A DNA stretch of 64,000 nt from Eutreptiella sp. 'Long Island Sound 2002' (Eukaryota; Euglenozoa; Euglenophyceae; Eutreptiales; Eutreptiaceae): NCBI GenBank assembly GCA_964036045.1, contig OZ038378.1:169880106-169944105 (forward strand), given 5' to 3'. The position numbers and the translations under genes were made by a program. Below, in pieces: positions 10,194-20,800 of this stretch (positions are counted from its first letter, which is position 1; each line of letters begins with the position of its first letter). Under the pieces are notes generated by a model that saw nothing but the letters and a program-made list of their open reading frames with translations, did no database searches and was not told the origin of the DNA.

Positions 10194-10990
10194 GAAAAGT
10201 TTATAGTGTTTTCAGCACTGTGTTTTTGCTTCTCCTGCTGCTTGTTGTTGCTGTAGGGTGTCCTGCTGCTTGTTTTGGACGATGAAAAGCTTTTGTTTGT
10301 TGAAATACAATTAAGCCAAGTCAATCCAGGATAGCCCAAGCCAATAGTATGCAAGGAGAAGGTAATTCAGGATCAAAGCATGAAGGGCTGCAGTGTAAAC
10401 AGTGAAAGATGATTGGATATTCACAGAAACTACAGCTCAGGTCACAAATGAATGCATATTCACAAAGATGGCTGAAATGTTTTAGGAAAAGAGTTAGAAA
10501 ACTGCCTCAGGATCACTCTCTCTCCATAGTGCCATCTTAGGAGATGTGCACTCTTTGTTTTGGGTCCCATATGTGCTGAGGTGGCATGGTATGTGGCGAT
10601 GAGGTCACTGCCATGTCACATGGGATCTTCCTACTTAGCTAGGCTGACCAGGAATTGAACCCAGGACCTCTCAAAAAGAGGTGCCTAGCCCCCTATGGTG
10701 CATACCGCTAGGGCAGATAAGTATTCATGGAAAAACATAGATAAATTCATAGGCTCTACCTTAGGTATGTCAGTTCTCAGTCAACTCAGGAAAAGATGTT
10801 TTACTTCACATTGAAAGGGGATTGAGGGGTCCACTCCATATCCTGATTGGGTGTTTGGTTCCATAGGTCAAAATGTGTTTTCACCACTTTTGGTTGGACC
10901 ACTACTAAGATAAAAATGCATGGATGCTCAGTGCATCTCTAATACAACTAGAGTATGCCTCAAAGCAATGGAAAAGCACTTTTTCTTACT
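10193..10990 (-). repeat. 5' LTR of Ty3 copy 1
   Basis: 798 bp, bounded on the element strand by AGTAAGAAAAAG at 10990 and ...AAACTTTTCT at 10193, just before the primer site. It holds the tRNA-like module at 10715-10644. Where copy 2 has a TATA box, this LTR reads GGCACTATGGAGAG, so its promoter is not obvious. Termini are AG...CT, not TG...CA. Confidence 0.92.
10644..10715 (-). other. tRNA-like module in the 5' LTR of copy 1
   Basis: Second copy of the A-box/B-box module described at 50-121, with a perfect B box GGTTCAATTCC on the minus strand. Confidence 0.5.
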
Positions 10991-13723
10991 GAGGGCGGGC
11001 AGTCGGGGGTGGGAGAGCGCCCGACCCCGGACGCCCCACACCGGCCCCGGCAGCCCGCCCAGAGTGCGGGCAGTCGGGGGCAGGAGAGCGCCCGACCTCG
11101 GACGCCCCACACCGGCCCGGGCAGCCCGCGCAGAGGGCGGGCAGTCGGGGGTGGAAGGGCGTCCGACCCCGGACGCCCCTCACCGGCCCCGGCAGCCCGC
11201 CCAGAGGGCAGGCAGCCGGGGGTGGGAGAGCGTCCGACCCCGGACGCCCCACACCGGCCCCGGCAGCCCGCCCAGAGGGCGGGCAGTCGGGGGTGGGAGA
11301 GCGTCCGACCCCGGACGCCCCGCATGGGCCCAGGCAGCCCGCCCAGAGGGCGGGCAGTCGGGGGTCGGAGAGCGCCCGACCCCGGACGCCCCACACCCGC
11401 CCTGGCAGCCTGCCCAGAGGGCGGGCTGTCGGGACTGGGAGAGCGTCCGACCCCAGACGCCCCGCACCAGCCCCGGCAGCCCGCCCAGAGGGCGGGCAGT
11501 CGGGGGTGGGAGAGCGTCCGACCCCGAACGCCCCACACCGGCCCTGGCAGCCCGCCCAGAGGGCGGGCAGTCGGGGGTGGGAGAGCGTGCGACCCCGGAC
11601 GCCCCAAACCGGCCCCGGCAGCCCGCCCAGAGGGCGGGCAGTCGGGGGTGGGAGAGCGTCCGACCCCGGACGCCCCACACCGGCCCCGGCAGCCCGCCCA
11701 GAGGGCGGGCAGTCGGGGTTTGGAGAGCGCCCGACCGAGGACGCCCCACACCGGCCCCGGCAGCCCGCCCAGAGGGCGGGCAGTCGGGGGTGGGAGAGCG
11801 TCCAACCCCGGACGCCCCCCACCAGCCCGGCCAGAGGGCGGGCAGTCGGGGGTGGGAGAGCGTCCGACCCCGGACGCCCCAAACCGGCCCCGGCAGCCCG
11901 CCCAGAGGGCGGGCAGTCGGGGGTGGGAGAGCGTCCGATCCCGGACGCCCCACACCGGCCCGAGCAGCCCGCCCAGAGGGCGGGCAGTCGGGGGTGGGAG
12001 AGCGTCCGACCCCGGACGCCCCACACCGGCCCCGGCAGCCCGCCCAGAGTGCGGGCAGTCGGGGGCAGGAGAGCGCCCAACCTCGGACGCCCCACACCGG
12101 CCCCGGCAGCCCGCGCAGAGCGCGGGCAGTCGGGGGTGAGAGAGCGTCCGACCCCGGACGCCCCACACCGGCCCCGGCAGCCCGCCCAGAGGGCAGGCAG
12201 TCGGGGGTGGGAGAGCGTCCGACCCCGGACATCCCACACCGGCCCCGGCAGCCCGCCCAGAGCGCGGGCAGTCTGGGGTGGGAGAGCGTCCGACCCCGGA
12301 CGCCCCACATGGGCCCCGGCAGCCCGCCCAGAGGACGGGCAGTCGGGGGTTGGAGAGCGCCCGACCCCGGACGCCCCACACCGGCCCCGGCAGCCCGCCC
12401 AGAGGGCGGGCAGTCGGGGGTGGGAGAGCGTCCGACCCCGGACGCCCCAAACCGGCCCCGGCAGCCCGCCCAGAGGGCGGGCAGTCGGGGGTGGGAGAGC
12501 GTTCGACCCCGGACGCCCCACATGGGCCCCGGCAGCCCGCCCAGAGGGCGGGCAGTCGGGGGCTGGAGAGCGCCCGACCCCGGAAGCCCAACACCGGCCC
12601 CGGCAGCCCGCCCAGAGGGCGGGCAGTCGGGGGTGGGAGAGCGTCCGACCCCGGACGCCCCACAGCGGCCCCGGCAGCCCGCCCAGAGGGCGGGCAGTCG
12701 GGGGTGGGAGAGCGTCCGACCCTCGACGCCCCACACCGGCCCCGGCAGCCCGCCCAGAGGGCGGGCAGTCGGGGGTGGGAGAGCGTCCGACCCCGGACGC
12801 CCCACACCGGCCCCGGCAGCCCGCCCAGAGGGCGGGCAGTCGGTAATGGGAGAGCGCCCGACCCTGGACGCCCCACACCGGCCCCGGCAGCCCGCCCAGA
12901 GGGCGGGCAGTCGGGGGTGGGAGGGCTTCGGACCCCGGACACCGCACACCGGCCCCGGCAGCCCGCCCAGAGGGCGGGCAGTCGGGGGTGGGAGAGCGTC
13001 CAACCCCGGACGCCCCACACCGGCCCCGGCAGCCCGCCCAGAGGGCGGGCAGTCGGGGGTGGGAGGGCGCCCGACCCCGGACGCCCCACACCGGCCCCGG
13101 CAGCCCGCCCAGAGGGCGGGCAGTCGGGGGTGGGAGGGCGTCTGACCCCGGACGCCCCACACCGGCCCCTGCGGCCCGCCCAGAGGGCGAGCAGTCGGGG
13201 GTGGGAGAGCGTCCGACCCCGGACGCCCCACACCGGCCCCGGCAGCCCGCCCAGAGGGCAGGCAGTCGGGGGTGGGAGAGCGCCCGACCCCGGACGCCCC
13301 ACACCGGCCCCGGCAGCCCGCCCAGAGTGCGGGCAGTCGGGGGCAGGAGAGCGCCCGACCTCGGACGCCCCACACCGGCCCCGGCAGCCCGCGCAGAGGG
13401 CGGGCAGTCGGGGGTGGGAGAGCGTCCGACCCCGGCCGCCCCACACCGGCCCCGGCCGCCCGCCCAGAGGGCAGGCAGTTGGGGGTGGGAGAGCGTCCGA
13501 CCCCGGACGACCCACACCGGCCCCGGCAGCCCGCCCAGAGGGCGGGCAGTCGGGGGTGGGAGGGTGTCCGGCCCCGGACGCCCCACACGGGCCCCGGCAG
13601 CCCGCCCAGAGGGCGGGCAGTCGGGGGTGGGAGAGCGTCCGACCCCGGACGCCCCACACCGGCCCCGGCAGCCTGCCCAGAGGGCAGGCAGTCGGGGGTG
13701 GGAGAACGTCCGACCCCGGACGC

Positions 13724-14033
13724 TCTCCCAGCCCCGACTGCCTGCCCTCTGGGCGGGCTGCCGGGGCCGGTGTGGGGCGTCCGGGCTGGGACGCTCTCCC
13801 AGCCCCGACTGCCTGCCCTCTGGGCGGGCTGCCGGGGCCGGTGTGGGGCGTCCGGGGTCGGACGCTCTCCCACCCCCGACTGCCCGCCCTCTGGGCGGGC
13901 TGCGGGGGCCGGTGTGGGGCGTCCGGGGTCGGACGCTCTCTGACCCCCGACTGCCCCCCCTCTGGGCGGGCTGCCGGGGCCGGTGTGGGGCGTCCGGGGT
14001 CGGACGCTCTCCCACCCCCGACTGCCCGCCCAG
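13724..14033 (-). repeat. Inverted block of about four satellite units (block 1)
   Basis: Units run in reverse complement between two palindromic junctions, CGTCCGACCCCGGACG on the left and a GCCCAGAGGGGGGGC-type centre on the right, so the switch points sit in the unit's own hairpins. Confidence 0.9.
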
Positions 14034-15638
14034 AGGGGGGGCAGTCGGGGGTCAGAGAGCGTCCGACCCCGCACGCCCCACACCGGCCCCGGCAGCCCGC
14101 CCAGAGGGCAGGCAGTCGGGGGTGGGAGAGCGTCCGACCCCGGACATCCCACACCGGCCCCGGCAGCCCGCCCAGAGCGCGGGCAGTCTGGGGTGGGAGA
14201 GCGTCCGACCCCGGACGCCCCACATGGGCCCCGGCAGCCCGCCCAGAGGACGGGCAGTCGGGGGTTGGAGAGCGCCCGACCCCGGACGCCCCACACCGGC
14301 CCCGGCAGCCCGCCCAGAGGGCGGGCAGTCGGGGGTGGGAGAGCGTCCGACCCCGGACGCCCCAAACCGGCCCCGGCAGCCCGCCCAGAGGGCGGGCAGT
14401 CGGGGGTGGGAGAGCGTTCGACCCCGGACGCCCCACATGGGCCCCGGCAGCCCGCCCAGAGGGCGGGCAGTCGGGGGCTGGAGAGCGCCCGACCCCGGAA
14501 GCCCAACACCGGCCCCGGCAGCCCGCCCAGAGGGCGGGCAGTCGGGGGTGGGAGAGCGTCCGACCCCGGACGCCCCACACCGGCCCCGGCAGCCCGCCCA
14601 GAGGGCGGGCAGTCGGGGGTGGGAGAGCGTCCGACCCTCGACGCCCCACACCGGCCCCGGCAGCCCGCCCAGAGGGCGGGCAGTCGGGGGTGGGAGAGCG
14701 TCCGACCCCGGACGCCCCACACCGGCCCCGGCAGCCCGCCCAGAGGGCGGGCAGTCGGTAATGGGAGAGCGCCCGACCCTGGACGCCCCACACCGGCCCC
14801 GGCAGCCCGCCCAGAGGGCGGGCAGTCGGGGGTGGGAGGGCTTCGGACCCCGGACACCGCACACCGGCCCCGGCAGCCCGCCCAGAGGGCGGGTAGTCGG
14901 GGGTGGGAGAGCGTCCAACCCCGGACGCCCCACACCGGCCCCGGCAGCCCGCCCAGAGGGCGGGCAGTCGGGGGTGGGAGGGCGTCCGACCCCGGACGCC
15001 CCACACCGGCCCCGGCAGCCCGCCCAGAGGGCGGGCAGTCGGGGGTGGGAGGGCGTCTGACCCCGGACGCCCCACACCGGCCCCTGCGGCCCGCCCAGAG
15101 GGCGAGCAGTCGGGGGTGGGAGAGCGTCCGACCCCGGACGCCCCACACCGGCCCCGGCAGCCCGCCCAGAGGGCAGGCAGTCGGGGGTGGGAGAGCGCCC
15201 GACCCCGGACGCCCCACACCGGCCCCGGCAGCCCGCCCAGAGTGCGGGCAGTCGGGGGCAGGAGAGCGCCCGACCTCGGACGCCCCACACCGGCCCCGGC
15301 AGCCCGCGCAGAGGGCGGGCAGTCGGGGGTGGGAGAGCGTCCGACCCCGGACGCCCCACACCGGCCCCGGCAGCCCGCCCAGAGGGCAGGCAGTTGGGGG
15401 TGGGAGAGCGTCCGACCCCGGACGACCCACACCGGCCCCGGCAGCCCGCCCAGAGGGCAGGCAGTCGGGGGTGGGAGGGTGTCCGGCCCCGGACGCCCCA
15501 CACGGGCCCCGGCAGCCCGCCCAGAGGGCGGGCAGTCGGGGGTGGGAGAGCGTCCGACCCCGGACGCCCCACACCGGCCCCGGCAGCCTGCCCAGAGGGC
15601 AGGCAGTCGGGGGTGGGAGAACGTCCGACCCCGGACGC

Positions 15639-15948
15639 TCTCCCAGCCCCGACTGCCTGCCCTCTGGGCGGGCTGCCGGGGCCGGTGTGGGGCGTCCGGG
15701 CTGGGACGCTCTCCCAGCCCCGACTGCCTGCCCTCTGGGCGGGCTGCCGGGGCCGGTGTGGGGCGTCCGGGGTCGGACGCTCTCCCACCCCCGACTGCCC
15801 GCCCTCTGGGCGGGCTGCGGGGGCCGGTGTGGGGCGTCCGGGGTCGGACGCTCTCTGACCCCCGACTGCCCCCCCTCTGGGCGGGCTGCCGGGGCCGGTG
15901 TGGGGCGTCCGGGGTCGGACGCTCTCCCACCCCCGACTGCCCGCCCAG
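15639..15948 (-). repeat. Inverted block of satellite units (block 2)
   Basis: Second copy of the inverted block, 1915 bp after the first, with the same junctions. Confidence 0.9.
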
Positions 15949-17553
15949 AGGGGGGGCAGTCGGGGGTCAGAGAGCGTCCGACCCCGCACGCCCCACACCG
16001 GCCCCGGCAGCCCGCCCAGAGGGCAGGCAGTCGGGGGTGGGAGAGCGTCCGACCCCGGACATCCCACACCGGCCCCGGCAGCCCGCCCAGAGCGCGGGCA
16101 GTCTGGGGTGGGAGAGCGTCCGACCCCGGACGCCCCACATGGGCCCCGGCAGCCCGCCCAGAGGACGGGCAGTCGGGGGTTGGAGAGCGCCCGACCCCGG
16201 ACGCCCCACACCGGCCCCGGCAGCCCGCCCAGAGGGCGGGCAGTCGGGGGTGGGAGAGCGTCCGACCCCGGACGCCCCAAACCGGCCCCGGCAGCCCGCC
16301 CAGAGGGCGGGCAGTCGGGGGTGGGAGAGCGTTCGACCCCGGACGCCCCACATGGGCCCCGGCAGCCCGCCCAGAGGGCGGGCAGTCGGGGGCTGGAGAG
16401 CGCCCGACCCCGGAAGCCCAACACCGGCCCCGGCAGCCCGCCCAGAGGGCGGGCAGTCGGGGGTGGGAGAGCGTCCGACCCCGGACGCCCCACACCGGCC
16501 CCGGCAGCCCGCCCAGAGGGCGGGCAGTCGGGGGTGGGAGAGCGTCCGACCCTCGACGCCCCACACCGGCCCCGGCAGCCCGCCCAGAGGGCGGGCAGTC
16601 GGGGGTGGGAGAGCGTCCGACCCCGGACGCCCCACACCGGCCCCGGCAGCCCGCCCAGAGGGCGGGCAGTCGGTAATGGGAGAGCGCCCGACCCTGGACG
16701 CCCCACACCGGCCCCGGCAGCCCGCCCAGAGGGCGGGCAGTCGGGGGTGGGAGGGCTTCGGACCCCGGACACCGCACACCGGCCCCGGCAGCCCGCCCAG
16801 AGGGCGGGTAGTCGGGGGTGGGAGAGCGTCCAACCCCGGACGCCCCACACCGGCCCCGGCAGCCCGCCCAGAGGGCGGGCAGTCGGGGGTGGGAGGGCGT
16901 CCGACCCCGGACGCCCCACACCGGCCCCGGCAGCCCGCCCAGAGGGCGGGCAGTCGGGGGTGGGAGGGCGTCTGACCCCGGACGCCCCACACCGGCCCCT
17001 GCGGCCCGCCCAGAGGGCGAGCAGTCGGGGGTGGGAGAGCGTCCGACCCCGGACGCCCCACACCGGCCCCGGCAGCCCGCCCAGAGGGCAGGCAGTCGGG
17101 GGTGGGAGAGCGCCCGACCCCGGACGCCCCACACCGGCCCCGGCAGCCCGCCCAGAGTGCGGGCAGTCGGGGGCAGGAGAGCGCCCGACCTCGGACGCCC
17201 CACACCGGCCCCGGCAGCCCGCGCAGAGGGCGGGCAGTCGGGGGTGGGAGAGCGTCCGACCCCGGACGCCCCACACCGGCCCCGGCAGCCCGCCCAGAGG
17301 GCAGGCAGTTGGGGGTGGGAGAGCGTCCGACCCCGGACGACCCACACCGGCCCCGGCAGCCCGCCCAGAGGGCAGGCAGTCGGGGGTGGGAGGGTGTCCG
17401 GCCCCGGACGCCCCACACGGGCCCCGGCAGCCCGCCCAGAGGGCGGGCAGTCGGGGGTGGGAGAGCGTCCGACCCCGGACGCCCCACACCGGCCCCGGCA
17501 GCCTGCCCAGAGGGCAGGCAGTCGGGGGTGGGAGAACGTCCGACCCCGGACGC

Positions 17554-17863
17554 TCTCCCAGCCCCGACTGCCTGCCCTCTGGGCGGGCTGCCGGGGCCGG
17601 TGTGGGGCGTCCGGGCTGGGACGCTCTCCCAGCCCCGACTGCCTGCCCTCTGGGCGGGCTGCCGGGGCCGGTGTGGGGCGTCCGGGGTCGGACGCTCTCC
17701 CACCCCCGACTGCCCGCCCTCTGGGCGGGCTGCGGGGGCCGGTGTGGGGCGTCCGGGGTCGGACGCTCTCTGACCCCCGACTGCCCCCCCTCTGGGCGGG
17801 CTGCCGGGGCCGGTGTGGGGCGTCCGGGGTCGGACGCTCTCCCACCCCCGACTGCCCGCCCAG
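17554..17863 (-). repeat. Inverted block of satellite units (block 3)
   Basis: Third copy of the inverted block. After 17863 the array stays in the forward orientation to its end. Confidence 0.9.
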
Positions 17864-20800
17864 AGGGGGGGCAGTCGGGGGTCAGAGAGCGTCCGACCCC
17901 GGACGCCCCACACCGGCCCCCGCAGCCCGCCCAGAGGGCGGGCAGTCGGGGGTGGGAGAGCGTCCGACCCCGGACGCCCCACACCGGCCCCGGCAGCCCG
18001 CCCAGAGGGCAGGCAGTCGGGGCTGGGAGAGCGTCCCACCCCGGACGCCCCACATCGGTCCCGGCAGCCCGCCCAGAGGGCGGGCAGTCGGGGGTGGGAG
18101 AGCGTCCGACCCCGGACGCCCCACACCGGCCCCGGCAGCCCGCCCAGAGGGCGGGCAGTCGGGGGTGGGAGAACGTCCGACCCCGGACGCCCCACACCGG
18201 CCCCGGCAGCCCGCCCAGAGGGCGGGCAGTCGGGGTTGGGAGAGCGCCCGACCCCGGACGCCCCACACCGGCCCCGGCAGCCCGCCCAGAGGGCGGAAAG
18301 TCGGGGGTGGGAGAGCGTCCAACCCCGGACGCCCCACACCGGCCCCGGCAGCCCGCCCAGAGGGCGGGCAGTCGGGGGTGGGAGAGTGTCCGACCCCGGA
18401 CACCCCACACCGGCCCCGGCAGCCCGCCCAGAGGGCGGGCAGTCGGGGGTGGGAGAGCGTCCGACCCCGGACGCCCCACACCGTCCCCGGCAGCCCGCCA
18501 AGAGGGCGGGCAGTCGGGGGTGGGAGAGCGTCCGACCCCGGACGCCCCACACCGGCCCCGGCAGCCCGCCCAGAGGGCGGGCAGTCGGGGGTGGGAGAGC
18601 GTCTGACCCCGGACGCCCCACACCGGCCCCGGCGGCCCGCCCAGAGGGCGGGCAGCCGGGGGTGGGAGAGCGCCCGACCCTCGACACCCCACACCGGCCC
18701 CGGCAGCCCGCCCAGAGGGCGGGCACTCGGGGGCGGGAGAGCGCCCGACCTCGGACGCCCCACACCGGCCCCAGCAGCCCGCCCAGAGGGCGGGCAGTCG
18801 GGGGTGGGAGAGCGCCCGACCCCGGACGCCCCACAGCGGCCCCGGCAGCCCGCCCAGAGGGCGGGCAGTCGGGGGTGGGAGAGCGTCCAACCCCGGACTC
18901 CCCACACCGGCCCCGGCAGCCCCCCCAGAGGGCGGGCAGTCGGGGGTGAGAGAGTTCGACCCCGGACGCCCCACACCGGCCCCGGCAGCCCGCCCAGAGG
19001 GCGGGCAGTCGGGGGTGGGAGAGCGTCCGACCCCGGACGCCCCACACCCGCCCCGGCAGCCCGCCCAGAGGGCGGGCAGTCGGGGGTGGGAGAGCGTCCG
19101 ACCCCGGACGCCCCACACCGGCCCCGGCAGCCCGCCCAGAGGGCGGGCAGTCGGGGGTGGGAGAGCTTCCGACCCAGGACGCCCCACACCGGCCCCGGCA
19201 GCCCGCCCAGAGGGCGGGCAGTCGGGGGTGGGAGAGCGTCGGACCCCGGACGCCCCACACCGGCCCCGGCAGCCCGCCCAGAGGGCGGGCAGTCGGGGTT
19301 GGGAGAGCGCCCGACCCCGGACGCCCCACACCGGCCCCAGCAGCCCGCCCAGAGGGCGGGCAGTTGGGGGGGGGAGAGCGCCCGACCCTGGACGCCCCAC
19401 ACCGGCCCCAGCAGCCCGCCCAGAGGGCGGGCAGTCGGGGGTGGGAGAGCGTCCTACCCCGGACGCCCCACACCGGCCCCGGCAGCCCCCCCAGAGGGCC
19501 GGCAGTCGGGGGTGGGAGAGCGCCCGACCCCGGACGCCCCACACCGGCCCCGGCAGCCCGCCCAGAGGGCGGGCAGTCGGGGGTGGGAGAGCGCCCGACC
19601 CTGGACGCCCCACACCGGCCCCAGCAGCCCGCCCAGAGGGCGGGCAGTCGGGGGTGGGAGAGCGTCCGACCCCGGACGCCCCACACCGGCCCCGGCAGCC
19701 CACCCAGAGGGCGGGCAGTCGGGGATGGGAGAGCGTCCGACCCCGGACGCCCCACACCGGCCCCGGCAGCCCACCCAGAGGGCGAGCAGTCGGGGATGGG
19801 AGAGCGCCCGACCCCGGACGCCCCACACCGGCCCCAGCAGACCGCCCAGAGGGCGGGCAGTCGGGGGCGGGAGAGCGCCCGACCTCGGACGCCCCAAACC
19901 GGCCCCGGCAGCCCGCCCAGAGGGCGGGCAGTCGGGGGTGGGAGAGCGTCCAACCCCGGACGCCCCACAACGGCCCCGGCAGCCCGCCCAGAGTGCGAGC
20001 AGTCGGGGTTGGGAGAGCGCCCGACCCTGGACGCCCCACACCGGCACCGGCAGCCCGCCCATAGGGCGGGCAGTCGGGGGTGGGAGCGCGCCTGACCCCG
20101 GACGCCCCACACCGGCACCGGCAGCCCGCCCAGAGGGCGGGCAGTCGGGGGTGGGAGAGCGTCCGACCCCGGACGCCCCACACCGGCCCCGGCAGCCCGC
20201 CCAGAGTGCGAGCAGTCGGGGTTGGGAGAGCGCCCGACCCTGGACGCCCCACACCGGCACCGGCAGCCCGCCCATAGGGCGGGCAGTCGGGGGTGGGAGC
20301 GCGCCTGACCCCGGACGCCCCACACCGGCACCGGCAGCCCGCCCAGAGGGCGGGCAGTCGGGGGTGGGAGAGCGTCCAACCCCGGACGCCCCACACCGGC
20401 CCCGGCACTCCGCCCAGAGGGCGAGCAGTCGGGGGTGGGAGAGCGCCCGACCCCGGACGCCCCACACCGGCCCCGGCAGCCCGCCGAGAGGGCGGGCAGT
20501 CGAGGGTGGGAGAGCGTCCGACCCCGGACGCCCCACACCGGCCCCGGCAGCCCGCCGAGAGGGCGGGCAGTCGGGGATGGGAGAGCGCCCGACCCCGGAC
20601 GCCCCACACCGGCCCCGGCAGCCCGCCCAGAGGGCGAGCAGTCGGGGGTGGGAGAGCGTCCGACCCCGGACGCCCCACACCGGCCCCGGCAGCCCGCCCA
20701 GAGGGCGGGCAGTCGGGGGTGGGAGAGCGTCCGACCCCGGACGCCCCACACCCGCCCCGGCAGCCCGCCCAGAGGGCGGGCAGTCGGGGGTGGGAGAGTG

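Larger units (their letters stand above)
1..10990 (-). mobile_element. Ty3/gypsy LTR retrotransposon, copy 1 (nearly complete, young)
   Basis: Reading leftwards from 10990 the order is 5' LTR, primer site, gag, in-frame UGA, pol (protease, extra domain, reverse transcriptase, RNase H, integrase, chromodomain), a 2.27-kb non-coding stretch, polypurine tract and 3' LTR. The 3' LTR is cut by the left window edge, so full length should be about 11.4 kb. The 396 LTR bases present in both copies (1-396 and 10595-10990) differ at only two positions, so the insertion is recent. Pol is uninterrupted; gag has one internal TAG. Integrase after RT/RNase H puts it in Ty3/gypsy, and the chromodomain suggests a chromovirus-like targeting mode. 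Its 5' edge abuts the 71-bp satellite with no spacer, so it probably inserted at or in the array; the other flank and target duplication lie outside the window. Confidence 0.95.
12139..17883 (+). repeat. Higher-order repeat: three tandem copies of a 1915-bp block in the satellite
   Basis: Blocks start near 12139, 14054 and 15969 and are almost identical, sharing rare variants (for example GTCGGTAATGGGAG and GGACATCCCACACC) at a fixed offset of 1915 bp, about 27 units. Only a few single-base differences were seen, such as CACAGCGG against CACACCGG. Recent segmental amplification, or assembly expansion, is implied. Confidence 0.9.
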
